Positions 11,475-22,700 of a stretch of DNA of 64,000 nucleotides are shown in pieces (position 1 is the first letter of the stretch; each line of letters opens with the position of its first letter). The notes beneath the pieces are model-generated. The model was not told the origin of the DNA. It saw nothing but the letters and a program-made list of their open reading frames with translations, and did no database searches. The stretch spans positions 930,001-994,000 of the forward strand of contig NHZP01000019.1 of assembly GCA_003313425.1 (NCBI GenBank), written 5' to 3'. Made by a program: the position numbers and the translations under genes. The DNA is from Pseudopyrenochaeta lycopersici (lineage: Eukaryota; Ascomycota; Dothideomycetes; Pleosporales; Pseudopyrenochaetaceae).

Positions 11475-14400
11475 CTTTGATGATGAAGATGATAATGATA
11501 ACGAAGTTGATGACGCTTACGAATGCATGTTTATACATCATGACAGACGCTGAGCTTCTACGGCAGCGCATGTCCTACTCAAGAATTTATGAAGCATTGA
11601 GTCAAATGAGTGTCTATGACAAGAGATCTAAGGCGAATTTTCGCTAAAATTCCATTGATGGCGTTCTGGACTGCCGCCTTATGGATATGCAAGATCAGAA
11701 TTGTTCCCATACACCTAGCCAAGTAAAAATTTACGAGCGCAAGAACTTGAAATCCCTGTTATTTGCAACCATTGTGCGTTTCTATGGCTTAGCACAGCTA
11801 CCTGTTTCATACCATCTTCGTAAGGCTGGACGTTCAGCACTATTGCCGTATGACAAGATACATGCTGAAGTTGAACATGCAAAGTGACCGGAACACAATT
11901 TAGGATTTGGTGTGCAGTTTGTATGCAAATATTTGCTTGTATTCAAAGTAAACACTTTGCAGGCCGTACTACCTACTCACTTCCAGGATTGTGTCTTTCC
12001 CAATACAATTGACACGTACTTTCTATAACTATCATCGCCTTCAGGCCACACAGAGCAGAATGCGGCTGACCAGCAAGGTTGCCACTTATATAGGACAAGC
12101 CTGGATCATTACGAGCGGCTCATGACGCGGATGTAATGTTGCTCAGGTATGGGTGACACAATCCTAGCCTAATGACGATGTCTGGGCAAGCCAGATTGAC
12201 GAACTTCTTGCGAATTTTGAAGGGGCGTAGGATGCACAAAAGCGGTATGGCCCTCTAAGAAGCATTCATTGTCCTTTTGGCAGACGCTAAATTGCGCGAG
12301 ATGAATGTTAATCTGTTCTTGAACGAATTCCACAACCTGTCAGCGAGCTGGAAGAACCATCAATGAAGAGAACTGGCCAGTATATTACTCGCAGATTTTC
12401 CAGTGCCATCGAACATGGATTCTGGGCTTCCTCGGTGGCTGTAAAGACTTCAACATCCACATCCTAGCGTCAGACAACTATAGGTTCTCCGAGCAATTCC
12501 CATCACCCATTTATAAATCTCGTCGCATATACAAAGGGGGCATGTTTGAGGAACTCGTGTATCACTGGGTACGAGAAAGCCCACCCGTGTTCGATATCGA
12601 TTGCTCCACCCTCGCTTGCTTCATTACTCTTCCCTCAGGATTGTCGCGGCTGAGAGGGTGAATTGAGTTTCTATCATAGTTTCCTGCATGCGGGAAGACA
12701 AGTTGCCATCCCAGGAATCCGGCGCCCTGCTCGTCAAGCTTGAGGATTTCAATACGAGTCTTTGAATCCTGCAAAGCTGAGGACGGCACATTACAACGAC
12801 GCAAGGGGAGATGAAAAGGATCAGTCGTTTCATTTCACAGTGGGACGATGGATTGCCACTGAGATGACTGGACCGCCAAACTACAGAATTATGGGTTCCT
12901 CAAAACGGAAGTCGAACACGGAGATAGACCAGAAGCCACAGTGCCCATTGTTACATCTACTGTCGCGCTCATCGAGTCGTGGCGATCAGTCACCGAAACA
13001 GCGAGCGTCACGTGTTAAACTATGCCAACTGTCGTTTTCATCCCACTACGCGACGTTGTTCGGCAAATCTGAAGGGTTCCGGCCGGACGATGCGCGTTTC
13101 TCGGTGTTCTTCGAGTTATCGATTCCAACTATCGGGATTATTGCAATGGTTGCGAAAGGGCCGTTGATGATTCTGAGAGCCCTTTATGATAGGCTGGAAA
13201 CTGTATCCAGCGTCAAGTGAAGATGCCGAAGGGCCGATCGGAAGTATCAGATGTGATGACATCGAATTCTAGTCTGACTGCAGGTATTGGGGATTGCCCA
13301 TAACGGAAGTAAGAAAAGTTGACTAAAGCCAGAGTGAGAATAGGCTGCAGAACCGTTACCTCGATGTAACGGCATCACCGCACAGCCAGCATAGTTAGCC
13401 AAGATCACTCTCTGCTTTTCTTGGCATCTGCTGCAAATGCACAGCGTCGATCGCAGCCATTTGGCCTTACTTTCTCGTATTCTGGCCGTATCATGGGATG
13501 GGTGCCCCGCACGTGTGACTATCGAACCTGAGTTGATTCCGGAAACGAGAATCTTTGTCACCGCCGTAGCAGCTATTTGCCGCGGTGAGCGAACATGCGT
13601 GGAGCGGCTCAACACATCCTTAACTTCGCTAATTCGGCCTAGTCTTGTCGCGAAAACGCGACCTTCCCCAGGTGGGTAATACTTGGATGGTTGTCACGAG
13701 ATACGATACGATTGCCATATATTAAGATCTGCACAGGCGTGGCATGTATTTATAGGGTATCGAAAAGTTCATGTGTCGATGATGGACAGAGACAAGCGGT
13801 GAAGCGCAGCTGCAGATGTTATTGTGCACGCGCTTCTAGTGGTAATTGCACGCGACAAGGCGTTGACTCTGAAAGTTTGTCATGCACATCTGGAGAGACC
13901 CGCGTTGCAGCCGCAGAAGCCCACTTTACCCAACAAATCGTTCCGTCTGATGAAGCGGCCAAGGCTCAGCGACAGGATGTTTTTCCATCCCAGTCCAAAC
14001 AAGCCTTCAGGTACCGTATTGCAACTGATTGCTGTTTATTGTGGCACAGCACACGAAGCAGTCATTGCAAATTCTACATGCCGTCAGGTCTTGATGCCTG
14101 ATGCGCCTGGGATGCTCGTGTATGCGTTCTCGACCCGATTTTCTTTGTTCTTTGACGCCGGCCAGCAAGATCGCGCCTCCAATGGTCCCACTTACCTACT
14201 GAACGCGTTTTCGCCAACTCGAGATACAGTGCTGTAAATTGGTTCGGGATGAGCTCGTGCGATAGAATGGCACTAAAGTATAAAGCGCCTGATGCTTTAG
14301 AAGACGAAGGCTCGCTGAGCGATGTTTCCGAGCCTGACCGGAATAAGGTCCGCGACCACCCGATGGCCCAGCCCTACGAGATGTCACCGACTGCGAAGAC

Positions 14401-15261
14401 AAAGGGCGTCATATGCCCCTTGCAACGGCGCTGGTGCTCCTCGCCGTCGTCTGACCCAAACTTCGAACGCTTGAAACCGTCAACTCGAACGAAGGAAGAT
14501 TGATGATGGCAACAGGATGATCGCCGCAAGGTGATGCTGACCACCGTCTTTTTCACTGGCGCTATTGCAGTCGTAAAACAAAATCACTAAGAGACATCGA
14601 CTCGTACCTGACCGTCACCTGCAGCTATTCTTAGCCGGAGGCCTAAAAATCACGATCTAGGGGCCAATCCAATTCCTCCTTATCCCCACATAACCACTGA
14701 TAGCGCTCGTAGTAATTCCGGCAACCCGGCAAGGCCTCGATCAAGCCTTTTCAAGGCTGAAAACATCTCCACTTCCCCTGGTACGCCAGGACGCGCATCA
14801 GCACGCCACGCCGCCTACCCTCGTGTCTGTTAACCCCCGCCCCATGAAAAAAGTACGTGTTGAACAAGGAAACTCGGCGTAGTGAAATGAGCAACGCCAC
14901 CAATGTAGCTTAGCGCGCCCACTGCTGATTCGCCCCTGAGCCACACGCTTATACGCTTGCATCCTTCCAATACAACGGTGCAGCTTCTAAACCGAATGCA
15001 CCATGGCCTGGGCACGCATTACGCCGCAGGCTTCGTATCCAGAACTCTCGGTTTTTCCACCGGAACAGCTGATCATGGGTCGTCGCTCGGGGCTTTGGAG
15101 GCATGGAGCCGCCAACAATGCCTGCAAGTAGATATAAGGCCAATCGCCATGTCGCCATTAAATTCCGTCCGATCTCCTTCACTGCCAACTGCACAGCAGC
15201 CAAGCACCACGCTCGCTTCATTCGTTCATTATACTAATCCTACTCTAATACTTAATACAAG
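11475..15261. other. 3.8-kb gene-poor region
   Basis: No gene is recognised between the DUF6594 gene and the tyrosinase. The longest open frame (152 codons, 12762-13220 on the plus strand) has no secretion signal, helices or family motif, and similar short frames overlap it on other strands. Two overlapping frames at 13691-14237 are equally unconvincing. No inverted terminal repeat or transposase remnant was seen. The last 300 bases are the likely tyrosinase promoter. Confidence 0.5.
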
Positions 15262-16390
15262 ATGCGCACCGCTTTTCTTTCAGCCACTTTGGCCATTGTC
15301 GCCGGCGTGTCTGCTCTGCCTCAAGAAGTCCCCAAGACCAAAATCGTGCCCCCCCTTCCTCTCAACATCTTCGCCGAGACTCCAAAGTTTGTTACTCCTG
15401 TTCCTCTCGAGGTCGCTCAGGAGAGGTACCGAAATGCCACCGGCGAGGAGCCCCCGGCCAACGCGAAGATCGGCGCTAGGGACGACGGTCCTCTAACGGC
15501 TCGCGCAACATGCGCCAACCTTCGCGTGCGCACAGAATGGGACTCGTACAGCAACAGCGATAGGCAGGCGTTCGTGGATGCCATCAAGTGCTTGATGGGC
15601 CGCGCCCCATCAGGCCAGTTCGGGCAGTCCAGGAGCCGATACGAGGACCTCGTCGCGCTCCACCAGACCCTTACACCCAATGTTCACGGTAACGACAAGT
15701 TCTTGATATGGCACAGATACTATGTCTGGACCTTCGAGAGCATGCTCCGTACCGAGTGCGGCTTCAACCGCAACCTGCCCTGGTTCGATGAGACCAGGTA
15801 CGCAGGAAGGTTCGACCAGTCCTCCATCTTCTCGGCCCAATGGTTTGGATCCGTTTCCGTTAATGGAAACTGCGTAACCAATGGCGTAAGTGTGTTCAGC
15901 CCCTCAGCGCAAGCAGTCCGCTAACAATCACGTCCAGCAATTCGCCAACCTCGCACTCAACGTCGGTCCCGGCCAGGGCAACCAGGTCCATTGTCTTGCG
16001 CGTAATGGCGACGGCGCCAAAACCGCAAACTGCAACCAAGCATACGTCAACCAGTGCAATGCCTTTGGTGATTTCCACGGCATGGCTGAATGCGCAGAGG
16101 GAGGGCCGCACGCCTGGGGTCATAACGGTATCGGAGCCGTCATGCAGGATACCTTTGCCTCGCCCGCCGACCCAGTCTTCTGGCTGCACCACCTCTTCGT
16201 CGACCGCAACTACCGCATCTGGCAAAACCAGAACTCTGCTCGTATCAACAGCATCAGTGGAACCGACAGGGCAGGAAACCGCCTTACTCTCGATACCACT
16301 GTCAACGTTTATGATATGCGACCAACTGTCCGCATCAGGGATATTCTTGATACCACTCAAGAAACTCTGTGCTACAAGTACAACTACTAG
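15262..16390 (+). CDS. Secreted tyrosinase (type-3 copper oxidase)
   Basis: Two exons (15262-15885, 15938-16390) with a 52-bp phase-0 intron give 358 residues. A signal peptide is clear (MRTAFLSATLAIVAGVSALP). CuA ligands are His134, His142 and His151 (the last in IWHRYYVWTFE). CuB ligands are His266/His270 in HAWGHNGIG and His292 or His293 in DPVFWLHHLFVDR. The protein hydroxylates and oxidises phenols in this family, often for melanin or defence pigments. It is short and lacks the C-terminal capping domain of intracellular fungal tyrosinases, which fits the secreted short class. An unusual point is LPWFDET where most members have an LPYWDW-like motif. No neighbouring pigment genes are seen. 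Confidence 0.9.
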
Positions 16391-16525
16391 TGTTGCATGG
16401 TTCTTTTGTTTGCGTGTTGAGAGCAAGATGCGAAAATATCGCGTCGTCACTTCAGCCATGAAATAGCATAGTTTAATACCATGTGCGATGCCAATACCAT
16501 ATCCTTCCACAATTATGCTGTGCCA

Positions 16526-17896
16526 TTAAAACGGCATATTAAAATCAGTATGTGAGGGATTCTCAGCGCTCAATGGACATTCGCCGCCCTCGACGAGATA
16601 TGTAGCAACAGCACTGGCGAGCTCCTTGTTTTCATCCAGCTGCCATTCTTCTTTGTGTCTGTCGGGTACCATGCCTAGGAACCCTGACAAAGACGCGCGT
16701 TCAAGATTGGACCTCATTCTAATTCTCTGCAGCACATCGCGCCAATTCATATCTTTTCCGACCACTGCAGGGTCCAATTCGAGAGAGATGTCGTGAAATC
16801 GTAGGTCCTTCAACGTCGAAACATGGCGCTCGACAAGTGCCAACAATCCATTGGCAGTCGAGTCGAGGTTACGTAACGATAGCTTTCGAAGCTTTGGCCA
16901 TGTAAAATGAGTGGGGAATATTGCATCCAATGTTGAAGGTGAGATTAGACTTTGGGCATACGAACCGCAGTACTTGTCAAGTTTAAGGTGTAGAGACTCG
17001 AGGTTAGGAACCTTTGTCAGGAAATCCTTGAAATAGCCAGAGCTGAACACCTGCTGAACGGTGTCCAGATCATAAGTGTACCATTCGAAGTTATCGCTGT
17101 AGTCGTCCCATTCCTCAATTTGGACTGTGAGACTAATATGAAGACTCGTTAAAGTGCCAAGAATTCCAATTGCACCACTAGGCTCTTCAAAGGCCCTGAA
17201 ACATAAGCAGTCTACGCTTAACTTGCTGAGACGAAGGGCCGGTAGTGCTCGAAGAGTCTCAAACGCACGGACGCCGGGTCGAGTCGTTGCTGCCATGGAA
17301 GGTGAACCCATGTGAAGACCCTCACCACACATCAAGTCCCCCTCGTCTGAGCACAGGACAGTTTCATGTACTTTCTTGATGCCACGGTGAGCCGGGACCA
17401 GACAGCCATTAATGATTCGAATTGTCCGCAAATTCTCGAAGCCAATAAGTGCCTCGTGGAGAATATCTTGAGTTCTGTTTTGATTTTCATCGTCAACTTT
17501 GTCAAGGTATGCTTCCCACTCTTCCCGGCTTCCAGCCAAATAGGCTAGTCTGGCTGCGTAATCTGCGTAGGATTCGTCATCGCTAACACACCTTGCTCGC
17601 CTATCGAAGTAAAGCTCCCACTCCAGCAGATCTCGCACGCGCGGTATCTTCCATACGTTGGTATCCCAGAGAACGACCTTGACTTGCTTACGAAACTTCT
17701 TATTGGCTTTGATTGCTTTGACTCGTGCAATACTGGCGCCACTAGTTCGGAATGTGATTGTTTGAAACAGCTCCTCCGCGCCTATCTCTGCACAGATTTT
17801 GTTGGCGAGTCGGTAATTGGGTAGATCGAGGGAATGTATGTTCTGTGCAAGTATCCGGTGTATTTCTGGTGGGAGATATGGGATCTTTGGGTCCAT
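16526..17896 (-). CDS. F-box-like protein with leucine-rich tail
   Basis: A 456-residue single-exon protein. The start at 17896 (MDPKIPYLPPEIHRILAQ) is preferred over an in-frame ATG 63 bases upstream, because the F-box-like helix set begins right after it. Residues 5-45 (LPPEIHRIL...LPNYRLANKICAEIG) resemble the degenerate F-box found in many fungal proteins. The rest is rich in spaced Leu segments (LRALPALRLSKLSVDCL, NLESLHLKL, LRKLSLRNLDS) like irregular leucine-rich repeats. Such proteins usually serve as substrate receptors of SCF ubiquitin ligases, which is an inference here. It converges on the tyrosinase gene, 135 bp away. The target is unknown. Confidence 0.7.
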   Translation of the reverse strand: MDPKIPYLPPEIHRILAQNIHSLDLPNYRLANKICAEIGAEELFQTITFRTSGASIARVKAIKANKKFRKQVKVVLWDTNVWKIPRVRDLLEWELYFDRRARCVSDDESYADYAARLAYLAGSREEWEAYLDKVDDENQNRTQDILHEALIGFENLRTIRIINGCLVPAHRGIKKVHETVLCSDEGDLMCGEGLHMGSPSMAATTRPGVRAFETLRALPALRLSKLSVDCLCFRAFEEPSGAIGILGTLTSLHISLTVQIEEWDDYSDNFEWYTYDLDTVQQVFSSGYFKDFLTKVPNLESLHLKLDKYCGSYAQSLISPSTLDAIFPTHFTWPKLRKLSLRNLDSTANGLLALVERHVSTLKDLRFHDISLELDPAVVGKDMNWRDVLQRIRMRSNLERASLSGFLGMVPDRHKEEWQLDENKELASAVATYLVEGGECPLSAENPSHTDFNMPF

Positions 17897-18513
17897 TTTT
17901 AATGCCAGGTGAACCTGTTCGATAATAATTTTGACCTCAACACTGACCTCCCCTCGCAAATATATTCAGCCGGTCAAGTATAAGCTTGGTAAACCCTTGA
18001 GAGATTGAGAGATGATGAGAATGGATATCGGAACATTGATGTTGTAGGTGGTTGGCTGTGTCTGTAAAGTGGCTCGACCTTCAGAGTGTGCACCAGAGCT
18101 GCTGAGCCAGTAATGTAGAATTTCAATGTGTTCTCATGCGGAGGCGTATAGTAGTATCTTGTTTGGTCTTGTCAGAAAATTCTGGTGCTTACAAGGAAGA
18201 AGTAAGGGACGAGTGGTGGGGCCCGGTGTGAAAAGGACGCTGCGGCTGAACTGTGTTACCCGAAAGCACGTGAGCCAGACTCACCTTTGACCTCGAAGCA
18301 CTTATTGACCGCAGAACTATAACACAATTATTATGAACAAGACGGTAACGAGCAAGTTAAAAGACTATTTTGCCCCTTGATTTAACGGCTACGATCCAAA
18401 TATAGTTCGTAGTACAACTATCATCGATACTCTTTTCTAGCGCTCCCTTTCTCCCAACCTCCCCAGCTTTCTCATCTCATCCCTAGTTTATTTTTACACC
18501 TTTGAAACATGAG
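17897..18513. other. Intergenic region
   Basis: 617 bases between the start of the F-box-like gene and the stop of the small secreted protein, both on the minus strand. It should contain the F-box gene promoter; no distinct element was recognised. Confidence 0.4.
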
Positions 18514-19029
18514 TCAAATACAATTTCCAGCTTGGCACCATCCATCACAGCGATAAGCAAAGTCGTATTTCTCAAGCCCTTTGCACACGAACGCCGAATT
18601 CCAAGCCCCGGGGCTGGCGAAGCAATTTGGCACCGGGAAAGGGCGTTTGCACCCATGACAAGATTGTGCATCGTATTCGAACTGCTGATCGCAGTATTGG
18701 TGCAGGAGCTTCTGTTGGTCGACACCTTGATGTTGTCAGTGTGCTTTGCGAAAGGGAGAAAATGAAAGGGAAGGGAACAATAGCGTGCTACTCTTAGGAT
18801 GGCGGACACTGAAAGATTTCGAAAAAAAAGCGAGTAGTGGTAAAATAGAGGGCACCATACCAAGTTCTTCAGTGAGCTGGCCGAAGCAGTAAACGCGGCC
18901 CGGCTTGCAGTCCACTTTCCTCGGCGAGAGCCGAACAGCCTCCACGGCATTGATTCCTTGAATATCGGGGGAGGGCAGGGATGCGGCGAGGATGGTGAGA
19001 GGTGTTATTGCTAAGGGGATCCTCATCAT
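18514..19029 (-). CDS. Cysteine-rich small secreted protein (candidate effector-like)
   Basis: This gene is only visible after splicing. Exon 1 is 19029-18861 and exon 2 is 18725-18514, with a 135-bp intron (GTATGG donor, CTGAC branch, AAG acceptor); the join restores one frame of 126 residues. A signal peptide occupies the first 20-25 residues (MMRIPLAITPLTILAASLP). The mature part holds ten cysteines: two in exon 1 (DCKPGRVYC) and eight in exon 2 (YC, SCHGC, NC, VC, RCDGWC, NC), an even number suited to disulfides. No family is recognised. The layout is that of fungal small secreted cysteine-rich proteins, some of which act on hosts or microbes. A role is not claimed. It lies 0.7 kb downstream of the NRPS stop. 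Confidence 0.65.
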
Positions 19030-19736
19030 GGAAGTTCGTATGCGTTGACGACTGCGTATACAATGCTGGTGTAATAATAGATCGTAACGAATTGCTGCCT
19101 TGCTCACTGACAAAAACTTGCGCGATAGTTGCAAGATGAAGGGTAAGGAACTCCACAGGAAGTATATCAGTACTTGTATCAATTCTTCAGGACTGACCTT
19201 CTGCGGGGTAGGAAGAAGGCAGGCAGGCAGGCAGGAATGAAGCATCCAAGCTTTCTTCCAAGACCGTGCTTTCCCATCTTCACCACCCAAGTGCCTTCTT
19301 TGTAGCACCAATACTTCAGATACAGGAGTCATTGTGACACTAGAGTTAGAAAAAAAGGGATTGAGTAACGCAACACGAGCCTGTCGGATGTCGTTACTGC
19401 GGGGATTGTACTATCGTGATGATTTGGGCTTGACACTTTTCATGTCATATGCTAATTTCTCTCGAATGGAAGGCGTCTGTTGAAGTTAATGCAAGCACAA
19501 AATATAGATAGGAATTAGTGGGTGAGATAAGATGGTCAGAAGGGTAATAGAACGTTTGGGTCTGGGATTTTGGCAGTGACAGAGGACACGGCACGTTGTG
19601 CAGTTACGACTCAAGACGCTTTGTAAGAATTACTTGAATTGAATACCTAAGCGCCAAAAGACCTAAAGATCCGACTCGCAATACCTAAAGACCGAAAACA
19701 CTAAATAGAGTGCCTATTAACATCTCGCAATTAGGA
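19030..19736. other. Promoter region of the small secreted protein and NRPS 3' flank
   Basis: 707 bases. A short GGCA microsatellite (about 4.5 copies) lies at 19218-19235. No ATCWGATAA site is present, unlike the other side of the NRPS, so there is no sign that the small secreted protein shares iron control. Confidence 0.4.
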
Positions 19737-22700
19737 TCACATAACGCCCTCGAAATCCTCCAGATTCTGCTCCTTCACTTCAGCAGCCGAGCTATCTTCA
19801 GTCGCATCTTCAAAGATCTTTTCGCCAGCTTTACCACCCATAAGGTTCCCAAGGGCTTCACCGACCTCCTTCAGCACTTCCTCAGCAACTGGAATCCACT
19901 CCTCAAAAGTAACAATCTCAATACCCAATTTCTTCCCTCCGTCCTTAACAAACGCCTGACACTTCCACTCCCTCAACGGCTCCGCATGCGGATATAGTGT
20001 CTCAAATTTCGCCTCGACACCGTTGCCAAACGGAAGCTCCTCGACCCATTGTGGCGCTTGATGAACCACAGTGTCAAACCATTGCACTTCCTTCGAATCC
20101 CAAGAGGTGCAATTTTCGACAATCTCCGAAAAGCCCATACTCTCATATGCGGCCGACTCCATATGTTGCCTTTGAACGAAATTCAAGAGATCGAGATATG
20201 TCCAAGTATTCTTGAAGGGGACGCGGAAGGGAATATACTGCCATGTTGGGCCAAAGATACGATCAGCATTTGAAGCGCCGATATTCCTTCCAGACACCAC
20301 TTCGCCAAAGATCACATCTTTGAGGCCCAGGCGTTTGGAAAGGACGAGCGCCCATGCAGATGTGGGTAGAGACCCGATTGTAATGTTTGATGGGCGAGTA
20401 GAGATGTCAAATTCAAGATAGATGTCTGCTGCCTTGCGGTTCGTGAGCACAGTGTCTGGCTTTAACACGGACATCTGGCCCCCGGATAGAAGATTTTGCC
20501 AATATGGTATAGCCTTGGGGAGATTGTCTAGTACAACATGGTTTACATGCTTCGAGAACGGTACAGTTTCTGGGACTTCTGTACCGGTATATAAGGCAGA
20601 GAGCTGCGAGAACAAAATCGGCAAGCAGATCTCATCGTACTGCGCGTGTGAGATACGGAATGCCAGGGTAGACGCGCCTGTGGATGGGGATGTGAAGAGT
20701 GTGAAGGATACAAAAGATGAACCGTGAGGCTTGGGCGCTTCAATATCCTCTTTCACATTTGCGTGTGCAAAGCTATTGATATCTTCGCCTTCCGGAACAG
20801 TAACCTCGCTGTAAGGTACTTTCAAGGAAGAGAGCACGACACCAAGCGTCTTGCCGCCGTCCACAACGAAGACAGTACGTAAGACTTCATTGCGAGCAAC
20901 AAGCTCCTGGCAAGCTTGAGCGAGCTTTTGGTGATCAATAGAGGTGGTGAACTTAATAAGCTCATAGCGCAGAGAGTAGCGTGGAAGGTCGACAGTGCCT
21001 TCGACAGCGAGTTGCTGCAGTGGTCGTGTGGGATAGATGTTGGCAATATCCCACTCCGGATTCTCGAGGTACGAGCAGATACGGTCAGCACTGTACAAAG
21101 ATGCGTCTTTACCCAGTGCGGCAAATGGTGCGTCGATGTTGGTCTCAGGCTGTGAAGACGCTGACTCTTCTGCCGCTGAGGCGAGCTCGGCGAGAGACTG
21201 GCTCTGGAAAACTTGTGCAACAGTAATATTGAGGCCCTGAGCACGCGCGTCTGAGACGAGACGCATAGCACCAATCGAATCTCCTCCTAGCTCAAAGAAG
21301 CTGTCGCTGCCTTTGATATCACTCTTTGGCATACCAAGAATGCGGCTAAGCAGGTCGACGAGTTTATCTTCCTTCTCGTTACCAATGCAAGCGGCGAGGT
21401 CTAAGACTGATTGACTTTGGAAGATCTGAGAGACAGATATGTTCAGGCCCTGCGCCCGTGCTTCAGACACAAGTCGCATCGCGCCGATTGAGTCTCCGCC
21501 CAGTTCGAAGAAGCTATCGCTGGGATTGATTTCCGTTTCAGAAATTCCAAGAATACGGCTCAGCAAGCCTCGTAGCTTCTCTCCATTCGGTGACAACGCC
21601 TTGAGTATTCCGTTTTCGGGCCCGTGTTCGCTTACAGGCGACATCCCCACAGCGCTATCGGTCATTACATCCTCAGGCCTCATTGTTGACGCATCTTCTG
21701 CTTCTTCTGAATTTAGCACCGCTACATCTCCTAACTTGCTCTCCGGATTACCCAAGAACGCTGTGACAATACGATCTAGTACCACAAGTACTCGCTCCAT
21801 GGCCTCTTTGTTGATGCAGTTCGAATCAAAACTTGCCATGACCAAGAAGCCGTTCTCATCTAGTGTGCAGACAAGCATGAGCGCATAGGTGTTGAACTTG
21901 AGCGCCTCACGTGCAGCTTCAGAGTCATCGGCAGGAAGGAAAGTGTTTGCTGGTGTAGTTTCCATGTCCACGGTTTCACCCCATTCCTCGTCTTCCTTAG
22001 GGTGCAGGACAAGGCCAGTGCGGAGATCGCAAGCTACACGGGCGTCTTTACTTATGCGACGAATATTCTGAAGTCCAAGATGTTCATGCGGGATTTGCTG
22101 AACAGTTTGTGCGTGGACTGCTTGCAAAAACTCAGAGATTGGGCGGTCAACGTTGAGACGAACGCGGACCGGGATAGTGGTGATCATGGGGCCTTCAATC
22201 TGCTCAATGCCGTGAACAGGTGCTGAGCGACCTGTGAGCGTCTCGCCGAAGATAATGTCTGTGTGGCCCATATATAGTGCCGAAACCAGCGCCCAAGCGC
22301 CACGGATGATGGTGGCCAAAGTGAGTTTTGAATGCGCCGATGTAGGTACTGTAACATAATGTTCGAGCAGTGAGTCAGCTTGTGTGACATAACCTTTTTG
22401 CGGCAGAGGAGGGAATTGGTGTGGGCTAGCTCCCTTAAGACGTTCCGTCCAGTAGTCTTTGGGGGAGGCGGGATCAAGGCTGATGAGGTGCTTGATGAAG
22501 TGCTTAAATGATGCAGGTCGATTTGTCTCTAGGCCCGCAAACGCGCGATTGACTCGATCAAAGACAAGAGGCATAGACCAACCATCATAGACCGCATGAT
22601 GCATGGTGATAATGAAGTGCCCTTTGTCGCTTCCGTCTTCGCGCACTAGTCCATAGCGGAACAGGGCTGTCCCAAGGTCCATTGGCTCATCGCGGTCGAG

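Noticed and set aside
12762..14237. Open frames of 136-152 codons in the gene-poor region
   Set aside because: No signal peptide, helices or recognisable domains, and comparable open frames overlap on other strands.
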